Below are positions 25,967-35,217 of a stretch of DNA of 48,353 nt, piece by piece. Under the pieces are notes generated by a model. That model was not told the origin of the DNA. It saw only the letters and a program-made list of their open reading frames with translations, and made no database searches. A program made the position numbers and the translations under genes. Position 1 is the stretch's first letter. Each line of letters starts with the position of its first letter. The DNA is from Candidatus Aegiribacteria sp. (GTDB lineage: Bacteria > Fermentibacterota > Fermentibacteria > Fermentibacterales > JCC-6). Location of the stretch: NCBI GenBank assembly GCA_030620995.1, contig JAUXIK010000017.1:1-48353 (forward strand), given 5' to 3'.

Positions 25967-27102
25967 TGAGGGTTGGATTTGACGCTACGAATATTCTGGG
26001 GCATGGGGGTATCAAGACCTACGCCAGAGAGCTTATTAAAGCTCTGGCTTCGGAATATCCGGAAGATAAATTCATTCTCTGCACAACAAACAGCATCTCA
26101 AAGAAAGAGAAACTCCTCAGACTGTTCGAAAATTACCCTGCTGTTGAAGTATGCACAGGTCTACCCCACGCAAAGATGCTGGGTGACAGCCTCAGGTGGC
26201 TGTCAGGACTTATCGGGGCTTTGTACTGGAGGATAATGGAGCGCAATCTGGATCTGGTCCATCTGACTGATCCTTATTCTGCTGCCGGTTATCCAGGGAG
26301 ATTTCTGGTGACCATTCACGATCTGTTCCCACTTACGAAAGATGAGTTGAGCGATTCCGGTCTGAACCGGTTCTACAAACGGAAAACACCTCTTATTCTG
26401 CGTCGGGCTGAAGCTGTTATCACTCCATCTCTGTACATTGCTGCTGAGATACAGAAACTGTATCCGAACCAGGCTCGAATGATTTGTGCTGTTCCTGAAG
26501 CTGCTGACAGTGCATTTCAACATCTGAATCGTGATGATTCCGTTCTATCAGCATATGGACTTGATAAAACCAGGTACTTCCTGTTTGTCGGCCGGGTTGA
26601 TTCCAGAAAGAACTTGCAGCGAATTGTCGATGCTTACGATGGGCTGGATATGGGAATTCGAGAAAATGTACCTCTGGCACTGGTCTTATCCGGACACAAT
26701 ATCTCCGAAGCCGATTTCTCTGAAAAGGAACACCTGCATGTACTGAGAGATGTACCTCAGGATGATATCATCCAGTTCTACTCCTCTGCGGATGCTCTGG
26801 TTTTCCCATCGCTCGATGAGGGGTTCGGGCTTCCGGTGCTTGAGGCAATGCAGTGTGGCTGCCCTGTGATTACATCAAATTGTGCCAGCCTTCCCGAAGT
26901 AGCTGGAAACGCTGCTATTCTGGTTGATCCTGAGTCAGTCAGTGAGATCAGATCGGCGATGCAGCTGCTTGCCTGCTCTTCGGTGCGGAGAGAAGAACTC
27001 CGGAAAAAAGGGTTTGATCAGGCGCGCAGATTTTCATGGAAAAAAGCTGCCCGAGAGACAATGAAGATTTACAGCGAAGCAGTTGATGCTTCTTTAAAAT
27101 AG
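25966..27102 (+). CDS. Family 4 glycosyltransferase, copy 1
   Basis: The 378-residue GT-B enzyme has N-terminal MRVGFDATNILGHGGIKTYARELI, the donor-domain opening RYFLFVGRVDSRKNLQRIVDAY, and the retaining GT4 signature FPSLDEGFGLPVLEAMQCGCPVITSN followed by LPEVAGNAAILVDP. Translation starts at GTG 25966 overlapping the upstream stop. It transfers a sugar from a nucleotide donor in glycan assembly; donor and acceptor are unknown. A close paralogue follows 26 bp downstream. Confidence 0.92.
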   Translation: MRVGFDATNILGHGGIKTYARELIKALASEYPEDKFILCTTNSISKKEKLLRLFENYPAVEVCTGLPHAKMLGDSLRWLSGLIGALYWRIMERNLDLVHLTDPYSAAGYPGRFLVTIHDLFPLTKDELSDSGLNRFYKRKTPLILRRAEAVITPSLYIAAEIQKLYPNQARMICAVPEAADSAFQHLNRDDSVLSAYGLDKTRYFLFVGRVDSRKNLQRIVDAYDGLDMGIRENVPLALVLSGHNISEADFSEKEHLHVLRDVPQDDIIQFYSSADALVFPSLDEGFGLPVLEAMQCGCPVITSNCASLPEVAGNAAILVDPESVSEIRSAMQLLACSSVRREELRKKGFDQARRFSWKKAARETMKIYSEAVDASLK

Positions 27103-27128
27103 AATTACCGCAGAATGGGAGATACAGA

Positions 27129-28277
27129 ATGAGGATTGGGTTCGATGCATCCGGAATCTCGGGTTACTGCGGTATTCATACGTATTCAAGGGAATTGATA
27201 AGGCATCTGATTCAGGAATTCCCGGAGGATCAATTCATACTGCTTTCCACGTTCAGCAAATCAAGGAGGAGAAGACTGGAAAAGGAATTCGGTGTTCACC
27301 ATAACCTTGAAATCAGATCTGTACTTCCGAATCGGCTGGCTCTTGGTTCTTCTTTCATAAGCCTGATTCTTTTCTTGAGATCGATGATCATCAGACATCA
27401 GGCACACAGTTTTGATATCCTGCATATCACAAAGCCCTTCGCGGAAAGAACTGGTACTCGTAACACCATCATTACCGTTCAGGATCTGTTTCCACTCACT
27501 CTGGATGACTATCAGGGGGAAGATGCGAAGAAGGAATTCGATTCTAATATCACCTTCATTCTGGAAGAAACAAAAGCGATTATCGTTCCAACGGAGTATA
27601 CGGCGAATCAGCTGTGCGGTTTATATCCGGAGGTGAGGGGAAAGGTTAATGTTGTTCCGCTTGCTGCCGGGAACGGGTTCAGACAGGACAGGAATTCTCC
27701 GCCGGAGTCACTGAGAGAAGCGCTGCCTGAGGGAGCTTCATACTTTCTGTATGTAGGAAGCGCTTATCCCCGAAAGAATCTGGACAGGGTTCTTGAAGCA
27801 TATCTTGCGATGCCGGAGGCACAAAAGGCAGAACACTTCCTGGTTCTGTTGCTTACTGGTGTTGCCAGTCACCTGTCGGATTTCAAAGAGAGAAACAGGA
27901 ATACTCTGTTGGAACCGAACATAATCGTACTCGGAGGTGTATCAGAAGAAGAACTGGTGAGATTGTACTCCTCGGCGGTCGCGTTTCTATTTCCTTCACT
28001 CGATGAGGGGTTCGGTCTTCCGATCATTGAAGCTATGCGGTGCGGCTGTCCTGTTATTACTTCAAATGTATCCTGCATGCCTGAAGTTGCAGGTGATGCG
28101 GCAATACTGGTTGATCCATACAGTGTTGATGATATCCTGTCCGCAATGAAGGATATGGTTTCAAATCCTGTCAGGAGAGATGAACTGCGACAGAAAGGTT
28201 TCGATCAGGCAAAGCTCTTCTCCTGGAAAGAAACTGCACACCGGACAATGGATGTTTACAGAAGCGTTCTTGATTGA
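27129..28277 (+). CDS. Family 4 glycosyltransferase, copy 2
   Basis: The 382-residue protein parallels its neighbour along the whole length: MRIGFDASGISGYCGIHTYSRELI, YFLYVGSAYPRKNLDRVLEAYL, FPSLDEGFGLPIIEAMRCGCPVITSN and MPEVAGDAAILVDPYS. Both end with RRDELRQKGFDQA-like and FSWKETA-like segments, a sign of recent duplication. A GGGAGATACAG stretch precedes the ATG. It is the last gene of the four-transferase operon and converges on the radical SAM gene 16 bp away. Confidence 0.92.
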   Translation: MRIGFDASGISGYCGIHTYSRELIRHLIQEFPEDQFILLSTFSKSRRRRLEKEFGVHHNLEIRSVLPNRLALGSSFISLILFLRSMIIRHQAHSFDILHITKPFAERTGTRNTIITVQDLFPLTLDDYQGEDAKKEFDSNITFILEETKAIIVPTEYTANQLCGLYPEVRGKVNVVPLAAGNGFRQDRNSPPESLREALPEGASYFLYVGSAYPRKNLDRVLEAYLAMPEAQKAEHFLVLLLTGVASHLSDFKERNRNTLLEPNIIVLGGVSEEELVRLYSSAVAFLFPSLDEGFGLPIIEAMRCGCPVITSNVSCMPEVAGDAAILVDPYSVDDILSAMKDMVSNPVRRDELRQKGFDQAKLFSWKETAHRTMDVYRSVLD

Positions 28278-28293
28278 CAGCTGAATATTTAAC

Positions 28294-29226
28294 TCAACTT
28301 TTTGGGATCTCACTGCCGGATCGTGACATCTCCGGGCATATCGCACAGTTGCCGGTATAGACCCCTCTTGAAATTCTGTCCCTGAGCGCCGTGTATGCAG
28401 GGCCGTTCCATATTTCGTGGAAACTGCTGCAGGACATATTTCCGAGCGGTTCGGAAGTATTCCAGTGCGGGCAGGGATTTATCCTGCCGTCAGGGTCTAT
28501 GTATACCCAGTTATCGAGATATGGGCATGATAAGAGCTTCTCCTGAGAATGGGCAGAAGGAGAGTTGAAAATAAGCCCCAGTTCGGAGGCGATATCACCG
28601 GCCAGACGGATCTGCCTGGAAACCTCAGGTGAATCAGGATCGATCGTTTCCCCGGTCATGTCCAGTCCCGAGAACGGCACCAGTGGAACAACGCCAACGG
28701 ACACCGCTCCCACTCCGGACGCGAGTTTCAGGATATCCGGCAGTTCATGTAAGTTACTTTTCTGCAGTGTCACGCTGAAGAAGAGCGTCGGGTACCTCAT
28801 TCCTCTTCTGTCTCTTTCGGAGATCAGTTCCATCATATTGCTGATGATAAGATCCAGGTCCGCACCGCCTCTTATCCTGGCATGGGTTGGAGGAGTGGCC
28901 CCGTCTATTGATACGAACAGTGACGTAGGAGGGGATTTTAGAAGGACACTGATATTTTCAGAAGTGAGAAGGATACCGTTCGTCACTACCTCTCTGACAG
29001 GCACATCAGCCCGGTAAAGGCGGTCAAGATATCTGCCGAAATTCGGATTTACGAACAGCTCCGCCCCGCACGAGAGCCCGACGACAGAAGCTATCGGGAA
29101 CAGCTCGGAGGCAATTTTGTCAAAAAGGTCAGGGTCTATATCATGCCACTTCCGGTCAGGATCCTTATCTGCCAAACGCATGGAACACATCGAACAGCGA
29201 AGGTTACACCTGTTCGTTGTGTCCAT
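28294..29226 (-). CDS. Radical SAM protein with SPASM-type C-terminus (N-terminus possibly truncated)
   Basis: The product carries the 4Fe-4S-binding C7-x3-C11-x2-C14 (NRCNLRCSMC), GLSCGAELFVNP and REVVTNGILLT motifs of radical SAM enzymes. A cysteine-rich C-terminal SPASM-like part contains CPYLDNWVYIDPDGRINPCPHWN and NCAICPEM, for auxiliary clusters. From ATG 29226 it has 310 residues, with the cluster unusually close to the N-terminus. The same frame upstream encodes family-like residues back to ATG 29319, interrupted only by one TAA at 29284-29286. The substrate is unknown; SPASM enzymes modify peptides, sugars or other substrates. Confidence 0.85.
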   Translation of the reverse strand: MDTTNRCNLRCSMCSMRLADKDPDRKWHDIDPDLFDKIASELFPIASVVGLSCGAELFVNPNFGRYLDRLYRADVPVREVVTNGILLTSENISVLLKSPPTSLFVSIDGATPPTHARIRGGADLDLIISNMMELISERDRRGMRYPTLFFSVTLQKSNLHELPDILKLASGVGAVSVGVVPLVPFSGLDMTGETIDPDSPEVSRQIRLAGDIASELGLIFNSPSAHSQEKLLSCPYLDNWVYIDPDGRINPCPHWNTSEPLGNMSCSSFHEIWNGPAYTALRDRISRGVYTGNCAICPEMSRSGSEIPKS

Positions 29227-29490
29227 CCTGATTATCAGGTTCCTCCTGCCCCGAAGTCTAACCCACGGGAAGCGGTATGATCTTTACAGATACTTGCTGA
29301 GCACTCTTTTTGGATTCATTCTTTATCTTTCCGGCATTTTCTGTTTCATTGTAGTATACGAAGTGATATTATTAACATTGATCGAGCGTTGTCAATTCAA
29401 AATCGATAACACCACTTCATTTACTTGACATGAAAGGACTATTTCAGTACGCTGAAATAATGTATGTATTCTCTGTAAAGGGGATGAACA

Positions 29491-31449
29491 ATGTTTATAA
29501 GATTTTTTCTTCTTCTTTTCTTTATTACAGGTACGGCTGCCTCGGACTCGGCCACAATGTGGGTCTTTCCCGATGGAAGAGGCGCGATGCCCATCGAAAC
29601 GGACCAGATCACCATGGAGGCTGAGAGCGTTTCCATCGTGCCCACCGGAAACATGATCTACTATGATGCTCCTGAAATGAATGTCACCTGTGTATTCTAT
29701 CTCAGGAATCTTACCGATCAGCATCTGGATGTATCGGTTGGCTTTCCGTTCGAATCGTTCTACGGAATGCACAATTACGCTTCAAGAACAGACTGGTATT
29801 ACGACAGGGCTCTTGAGGATATGTCCGGTAAGGAAACCGGGGATGTTCCGGCAGATTCAATGGTACCTGACTGGTTTCAGTTCAGGGCATTCACTGATAG
29901 CGTGGAGTACGAGGTTGCCTATGAAAGGGGAAATGTCAACAGGGATAACAGGTTTATCTTCTGGCCGCTGATAGCCTGCTGGGAAATGCATTTCCAGCCC
30001 GGGCAAACGGTAAGGCTCGTTAATACATACAACACCGGATGGAATTACAGATCGTATGCAAACTATACAGCTTCCTTAACCTATGTAGTCCGTTCGGGAA
30101 CCCTCTGGGCCGGCAGGATAGGCGATGCTGTCATCTCGATAACCCTGCCGGAACAGTATCCCTTCTCCATGCTCTCCGATTCGGTCTGTTCATGGACGGA
30201 CTGGAACGGTTCTCCACAGATTGATGGAAACCGGGTCACATGGCATTTCACGGACTGGAAACCGGTTGAGGATCTTACGATTACTTCATCCGGTCATTTA
30301 TGGGTGGATGAAAGGGGTTTCGAATATGGTCTGCATGGAAATGACTGCTGCCAACTCCATGAAACTGAACTCTATAACCGTTGGACACCGGAGGAGATCT
30401 ATCCCGCTGTCCTGGAAGTTCTTAATTATATAGAACCCCATCTGTCTGCCGAAACGGTTGCTCGATTTCTTGAGAATGCCGTATACAGTATGTCAGGTAT
30501 GTGGTCTGAGGAACCACACAGTTACCTTTCTCAGATGCTCAATATAGCTGGCTCCCTGCCTTTCGATCAGGAAAAGCTGGAAACCGTAATGGGGTTGCAG
30601 CGGCATCTTTCCGAATGCCGGACTGTTATGGAGTCCTCCCGGTTTGATTTCCTTCTGCCGATGACTGCTCTTCGAAGAGACTGGGCCGATGTGAATCTGG
30701 AGATGTACTGCTCCAGCCCCGGGGATCAGGCAGCATATCTTCTTCTTCTTGAGAACATTGAAGATGCCGCTCTTGGAAGGCCTATAACCGATCCCGCTCT
30801 GGAATCGCTGTTCCGGCTGACCGGATGGTTCCTTCCCGGACAGATAACGCCCATGATCGATGATTTTACGGAATGTTCCACCGTAACAGGTTCGTATGAT
30901 ACGCCACTCATATCAGGGGAAGAGGTAAGAAATTTCTGGATGGCCGGGGGAGGGTGTAACCTGCCGCTCGTTCTGAGCAGCTGTCCTGAGAACAGTGATA
31001 TTACTCAAATGACTGACCTTTCTATAGAAGCTTCTTCAGAGCTCGCAGGGCAGGCCGGCAACGAATATTCAACTGATAATCTTACCGATGGAGATCCTGA
31101 AACAGCGTGGGTTGAAGGTGTATATGGCTACGGGCACGGTGAGGTAATAACTGTTTCAACCAATGGGAAATTCATCGTCGAAGGTTTCGTCGTAAGAAAC
31201 GGTTACTGCAAACCAGGTGGTGCATGGCTGGAGAACGCGAGGATCAGGAAGTTCTATATCTGCCTGAATGATACTCCCCTGATAGTGGTCGAACTTGAAG
31301 ACACAATAGATTTGCAGGTCATCAGGTTGCCGGGAAGTCTGTTACTTGATGTGGATGATAATCTTACATTTGAAATACTGGAGGTATATCCGGGAGCAAT
31401 GTGTCAGGACGCTGCAGTTTCCGAACTCTCGCTGATCGCAGCGCAATGA
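29491..31449 (+). CDS. Secreted protein with C-terminal NADase-type/discoidin-like glycan-binding domain
   Basis: The 652-residue protein has a signal peptide (MFIRFFLLLFFITGTAASDS). Residues ~25-200 resemble a beta-sandwich of the DUF4424 kind: MEAESVSIVPTGNMIYYDAPEMNVTCVFYLRN, DVSVGFPF. The middle is helical. The last ~140 residues (SSELAGQAGNEYSTDNLTDGDPETAWVEG, GFVVRNGYCK) match the discoidin-like 'NADase-type glycan-binding' domain that binds sugars on proteins or surfaces. It is the first of four co-directional genes with overlaps downstream and has a good AGGGGATG site. Its role is unknown. Confidence 0.7.
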   Translation: MFIRFFLLLFFITGTAASDSATMWVFPDGRGAMPIETDQITMEAESVSIVPTGNMIYYDAPEMNVTCVFYLRNLTDQHLDVSVGFPFESFYGMHNYASRTDWYYDRALEDMSGKETGDVPADSMVPDWFQFRAFTDSVEYEVAYERGNVNRDNRFIFWPLIACWEMHFQPGQTVRLVNTYNTGWNYRSYANYTASLTYVVRSGTLWAGRIGDAVISITLPEQYPFSMLSDSVCSWTDWNGSPQIDGNRVTWHFTDWKPVEDLTITSSGHLWVDERGFEYGLHGNDCCQLHETELYNRWTPEEIYPAVLEVLNYIEPHLSAETVARFLENAVYSMSGMWSEEPHSYLSQMLNIAGSLPFDQEKLETVMGLQRHLSECRTVMESSRFDFLLPMTALRRDWADVNLEMYCSSPGDQAAYLLLLENIEDAALGRPITDPALESLFRLTGWFLPGQITPMIDDFTECSTVTGSYDTPLISGEEVRNFWMAGGGCNLPLVLSSCPENSDITQMTDLSIEASSELAGQAGNEYSTDNLTDGDPETAWVEGVYGYGHGEVITVSTNGKFIVEGFVVRNGYCKPGGAWLENARIRKFYICLNDTPLIVVELEDTIDLQVIRLPGSLLLDVDDNLTFEILEVYPGAMCQDAAVSELSLIAAQ

Positions 31450-31461
31450 ACGGAGGTTTGC

Positions 31462-32091
31462 ATGATCGATTCCTTTGAAATGCAGAAAAGGTACTTCACG
31501 TCCCAGCTGAAACAGTTCAGAACAAAGCCTGAGCTTAACAGAGCCAGGATAAAGGATTGCGAGTATTATCTTGAAATGCTTGAAGAAGCAGGTACTCCCG
31601 CCGAGTTCAAGAAGAGGATTCAGCAGACCGGGAACATGGTTTCCACGGCAAAGGCCGAAAGCTATGACAGGTATGACAACCGGGCTTTCATCTATGAAGA
31701 GCTGGGGCAGGAGAGAAAGGCTGAAGAGGACAGGCTTCGGCTCGAAATTATCGAATCAGCGGGAACCCACAGTGAGCTCAGTCAGAAACTCGAAGAATTT
31801 GAGCAGAACACCAAACTGTCCTTCAACGAGAACAAAGCTATTAACGCCCTGGGTTCGATTATTAACGCTCTTTTTCATCTGAACACCGATGGTGCGGGTT
31901 CAAAAGATGAAGAGCGATCGCTGATTAGATTTCAGACGTATTGGAAACTGATGAATGAAGCCGATCCGGATGTCTCATGGGAAAAGATCATGACTTATAA
32001 ACCATACAGAGACCGTATCATTTTCACCGATGAGCAGATGGCTGTGCTTGAGATAAAATTCATGGAGGTGTGCGATGGACGTCACAGTTAA
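31462..32091 (+). CDS. Hypothetical helical cytoplasmic protein
   Basis: This 209-residue product has no signal peptide and is almost entirely predicted helix with many charged residues (KRYFTSQLKQFRTKPELNRARIKDCEYYLEMLEEA; EELGQERKAEEDRLRLEIIESA), consistent with coiled coil. I do not recognise a family. A CGGAGG site precedes the ATG, and its end overlaps the next gene by 17 bp, so the two are coupled and may form a complex. Confidence 0.65.
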   Translation: MIDSFEMQKRYFTSQLKQFRTKPELNRARIKDCEYYLEMLEEAGTPAEFKKRIQQTGNMVSTAKAESYDRYDNRAFIYEELGQERKAEEDRLRLEIIESAGTHSELSQKLEEFEQNTKLSFNENKAINALGSIINALFHLNTDGAGSKDEERSLIRFQTYWKLMNEADPDVSWEKIMTYKPYRDRIIFTDEQMAVLEIKFMEVCDGRHS

Positions 32092-33133
32092 GCAGATACT
32101 GGACGGCTTCCGCTTCTCCGTGAGTAACTACACTTCCAGCCTTGGTCCCTCTAACAAAAAACTGCTGCGGTCTAAGGAACTCCTTGAATTCCTCTACGAG
32201 AAGGCCAATGAGGGCGCTGACATGGCCGAAATAAGCATGGACCCCTGTTTTGCGGAAGTGGCCACCCTTATGGGAGAGCTTGCTGCCGAACCTGCATTGC
32301 CCCCGGAAGAGCAGGTTTCAACTGGTACCGAGGGAGGTTCCGTATCGGATGGAGAGATTCCTCCCGCAAGTATTGCGGCCGCCGGTTACCACATGGCTTA
32401 CGATTCCATGGGTCCTGCAGCGAGGGATAAACAGGGCAGTTATTACAGCAGGATATTCGAGCTTGAAGAACAGGCTGAGAATGCCGTTCATTTCAATACT
32501 CTGATGGTCGAGGACGGTGTTCTTTTTGAGATGAGCAGGGAGCCGCTTCTCGAGGCTGCAAAAGAGACCCTTGCGCAGGCTGAAGAAATTCATTCACCGT
32601 CCGTTGATTATCAGCAGAAACTTGCAATGAAGACCTATGCGGAGGTTGAGACTATTGCCGAGCTTGAATTCCAGGGTACGCTCATGGCGGAACTCTCTAA
32701 TGCCGAGCACGAATGGGATGCCCTTTACATCGAGGTTGTCGGTCTTCTACCGGCCTGCGCACAGGCAATTGAGGCATTCGGACCTACGGATGATAATGTG
32801 GCGAAACTCAAAAACAGCCACAGGTTCATGCCGGAATTCATGGGCATTACCTGGGATGAGGTTTTTGCCGATTCCCGATACCTTCTGTTCTGGAAAGAAG
32901 TACTCTGGCCGATTGTGCCTGCCGAAAAAAAGGAGAAATACAAAGTGAACAGCGCCGAGGGCTGGCGGGATCTTCTCAAGGAAAAATTCTACGACCCCTA
33001 TGTTAAGGAAGAACCGATTCCGGCAGCTGATCCATCAAAGGCGCGGACAAGGTTCTGGAGAAAAGTATATCCCGTTCACGAAACCCTTGACCTTCTGAAC
33101 GATCCTCCAAGGCCGGTAATAGAAAGAGATTGA
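32075..33133 (+). CDS. Hypothetical cytoplasmic protein
   Basis: The 352-residue protein lacks a signal or membrane segment. The first ~75 residues are helical and include a short acidic Pro-rich linker (PALPPEEQVSTGTEGG); the rest is helical with several Trp (EHEWDALYIEVVGLL, ITWDEVFADSRYLLFWKEVLWPIV). No family recognised. It overlaps its upstream neighbour by 17 bp and its stop overlaps a TTG codon at 33130 just ahead of the downstream gene, so the three are one operon. Confidence 0.65.
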   Translation: MDVTVKQILDGFRFSVSNYTSSLGPSNKKLLRSKELLEFLYEKANEGADMAEISMDPCFAEVATLMGELAAEPALPPEEQVSTGTEGGSVSDGEIPPASIAAAGYHMAYDSMGPAARDKQGSYYSRIFELEEQAENAVHFNTLMVEDGVLFEMSREPLLEAAKETLAQAEEIHSPSVDYQQKLAMKTYAEVETIAELEFQGTLMAELSNAEHEWDALYIEVVGLLPACAQAIEAFGPTDDNVAKLKNSHRFMPEFMGITWDEVFADSRYLLFWKEVLWPIVPAEKKEKYKVNSAEGWRDLLKEKFYDPYVKEEPIPAADPSKARTRFWRKVYPVHETLDLLNDPPRPVIERD

Positions 33134-33135
33134 TC

Positions 33136-34050
33136 ATGGCAGTTTTATTTAAGAGACATATTTTTCTATTGACTCTCCTCGCAGTACTTATCACAGCTTG
33201 TCCGGCTGCGGCACAGTATGCAGGAATTCCTGGAGATATTCCTCCGATTCCCGATTCTTACCGGCTGGATGTCAGTATTGCTCAGCCCTTCTCCTCGGCA
33301 TCCAGCATACCGGGTATAACCGATGAAGAGGCGCGGCGCATGGAGAACCCCGATGAGGATAAGATCATTTACAGGCGTGACGGCGTCACAGTTGCCTGCC
33401 TTGATCCTGAGTATCAGTATGATATTACATACGTCTTTGAAGGCGAGTGGGGCCTGAATTATGAAATATTCGATTGGGCCGTTTGCATAAGCCAGATCAG
33501 CCCCTCCGGAAGGTACTACGCGGTGGGATGTGATGGTACCGGTGCAAGCAGGGGGCCGGTTTACGTAATCGATCTGGAGACCGGCCTGAAATACTGCACC
33601 ACACCTTCCGGTATATGGGGATGCTCGGACTGGATCGAAGGGGATTATCTGCTTATAGAGAGCGTCGGCAGATCTGATTCTGTCATAGACATGTGGAGGC
33701 ATGGTGATATTGGGAACATGCCCTGGATAAACGACTCTTACTTGACCGAAGCGGAAGGATGCTCCAACAATTTCGTTCTCTACCATGGTGGCAGCTCGTG
33801 GATGATTCTGCCGGAGGACAGGTATTACAACTACAGTGCTAGAGGAATTCCGGGCTTATATGAGAATGGGATTTTCTTTGATGTGGTTGCTTCCCCGAAC
33901 ATCATACCATCTCTGGCAGGAATTGGTTCAGAAGGAAGTAAATTCAGCGAATGGATTGATTCCGCAGGGGGATATGATGCGGCTTTCCCGAGATTCGATT
34001 TTCGGGTTTATGTGGATACCCGGACAAACAGTATTTCTGATATCCGTTAG
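33136..34050 (+). CDS. Hypothetical secreted protein
   Basis: The product is about 304 residues with a signal peptide (LFKRHIFLLTLLAVLITACPAAAQ). The mature protein contains WD/propeller-like strand pairs (ISPSGRYYAVGCDG, PVYVIDLETGLKYC, WSDW-like CSDWIEGDYLLIES), so a beta-propeller is possible but not certain. I chose ATG 33136, six bases after an AAAGAGA site; a TTG at 33130 overlapping the previous stop is the alternative. Last gene of the operon that begins at 29491. Confidence 0.65.
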   Translation: MAVLFKRHIFLLTLLAVLITACPAAAQYAGIPGDIPPIPDSYRLDVSIAQPFSSASSIPGITDEEARRMENPDEDKIIYRRDGVTVACLDPEYQYDITYVFEGEWGLNYEIFDWAVCISQISPSGRYYAVGCDGTGASRGPVYVIDLETGLKYCTTPSGIWGCSDWIEGDYLLIESVGRSDSVIDMWRHGDIGNMPWINDSYLTEAEGCSNNFVLYHGGSSWMILPEDRYYNYSARGIPGLYENGIFFDVVASPNIIPSLAGIGSEGSKFSEWIDSAGGYDAAFPRFDFRVYVDTRTNSISDIR

Positions 34051-34128
34051 ATAATTCCCGGGATGGTCAGCCTGAATCCACGGATTACCAGCATTTTTGA
34101 ATGACTCTTCGTTATGTAATCAAATGAA

Positions 34129-35028
34129 TCATTCCAACAGTGTTACCGGATCTGGTTCGACAAGAAGGAAGGGTATGGTCTCTTCTTCGGTAATACTGAA
34201 ATCACAGATATCTACCTCGTAGCAGTGTGTATCATCTACAATTAATTCACATCCATCAAATTCAACAAACCACATTTCAGGAGTATCCGTCCACGGACGC
34301 TCAAAAACTATACGCCCATCACCTAATGGACCATTCCATAGAAGCGGCTGGCACAGAGAAAACCGCAATGGTTCAGACCCGGTGATATATGTCCACCCCT
34401 GAACAAGATATTGCACCTGGACCACGATCTCTTCTTCGCCATTACATGGGATCTCCCACATATCCGCATAAAACTGACAGGTTTCCGGTACCGCGCTCCG
34501 AAAGTGTTCCTCCGAATCGAAGAGTGACCTGTATTCCTCGACAGGGCGTAATTCGAGTCTGGTAACGGTTCCGCTTTCTTTCCCGCACCTGTGCATGTGA
34601 AGGACGGAATCGGCTGATGGATAGTTCGATTCAGTTTCATCATCAGAAAAGTTAATATCGATGGGGTAGCCCCCGAGCATGTTTCGGGGTTCCATCAAGA
34701 CTCCGTTGACCCAGAAGAATTCCAGTTCCCTTGTCAGCTCTGGAACTACTCCCAGATCAAGGCATATGAGGATATCACACCCGGAAACAGGTGGAATGAG
34801 TACAAGGTTTTCGCAGACTGCATAATCCCAGCTGGCAAATCTGGAAATAGTTTCGTTCTCAATGAGTACAGGCTGGATTGTTGCATACCACGATTTCAGC
34901 ACTGCAAGATTTTCAGATGATTCTGCTTCTACCAGGCCGCTGTTGTCCGCTCTATAAACCGGGCAGAGCCAGGAAGCATATGAATATCCTGCAAGACAAA
35001 AGATTAACAAAATTACTCGAAAATTCAC
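34129..35028 (-). CDS. Hypothetical secreted protein
   Basis: The 299-residue protein has a signal peptide (MNFRVILLIFCLAGYSYAS) and a mature part of alternating strands, acidic and rich in Cys (about eleven), consistent with a disulfide-bonded extracytoplasmic protein. No family recognised. The start is GTG at 35028 preceded by GGAGAGGATAC. It is transcribed away from the S41-like gene and is convergent with the operon ending at 34050. Confidence 0.65.
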   Translation of the reverse strand: MNFRVILLIFCLAGYSYASWLCPVYRADNSGLVEAESSENLAVLKSWYATIQPVLIENETISRFASWDYAVCENLVLIPPVSGCDILICLDLGVVPELTRELEFFWVNGVLMEPRNMLGGYPIDINFSDDETESNYPSADSVLHMHRCGKESGTVTRLELRPVEEYRSLFDSEEHFRSAVPETCQFYADMWEIPCNGEEEIVVQVQYLVQGWTYITGSEPLRFSLCQPLLWNGPLGDGRIVFERPWTDTPEMWFVEFDGCELIVDDTHCYEVDICDFSITEEETIPFLLVEPDPVTLLE

Positions 35029-35217
35029 TTGTATCCTCTCCGGTTAATACTGCTTTAATATGTGTGCTGAAGCCATGTTGTAAAGGTACAGGAATTAATG
35101 AATGACAGGTTTGACTGTTCATCAGCTCTACATTTCCTTGACATGGAGCGATTACCCTCTGTATTATCATTTCAGGCAGAAAACCGATTTCCTGTCAGCT
35201 CTTGAATTGTGAGGTTT

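Noticed and set aside
33166..33786. 206-codon open frame on the minus strand
   Set aside because: Antisense to the secreted-protein gene at 33136-34050, which has a signal peptide and operon context; no motif in the shadow frame.
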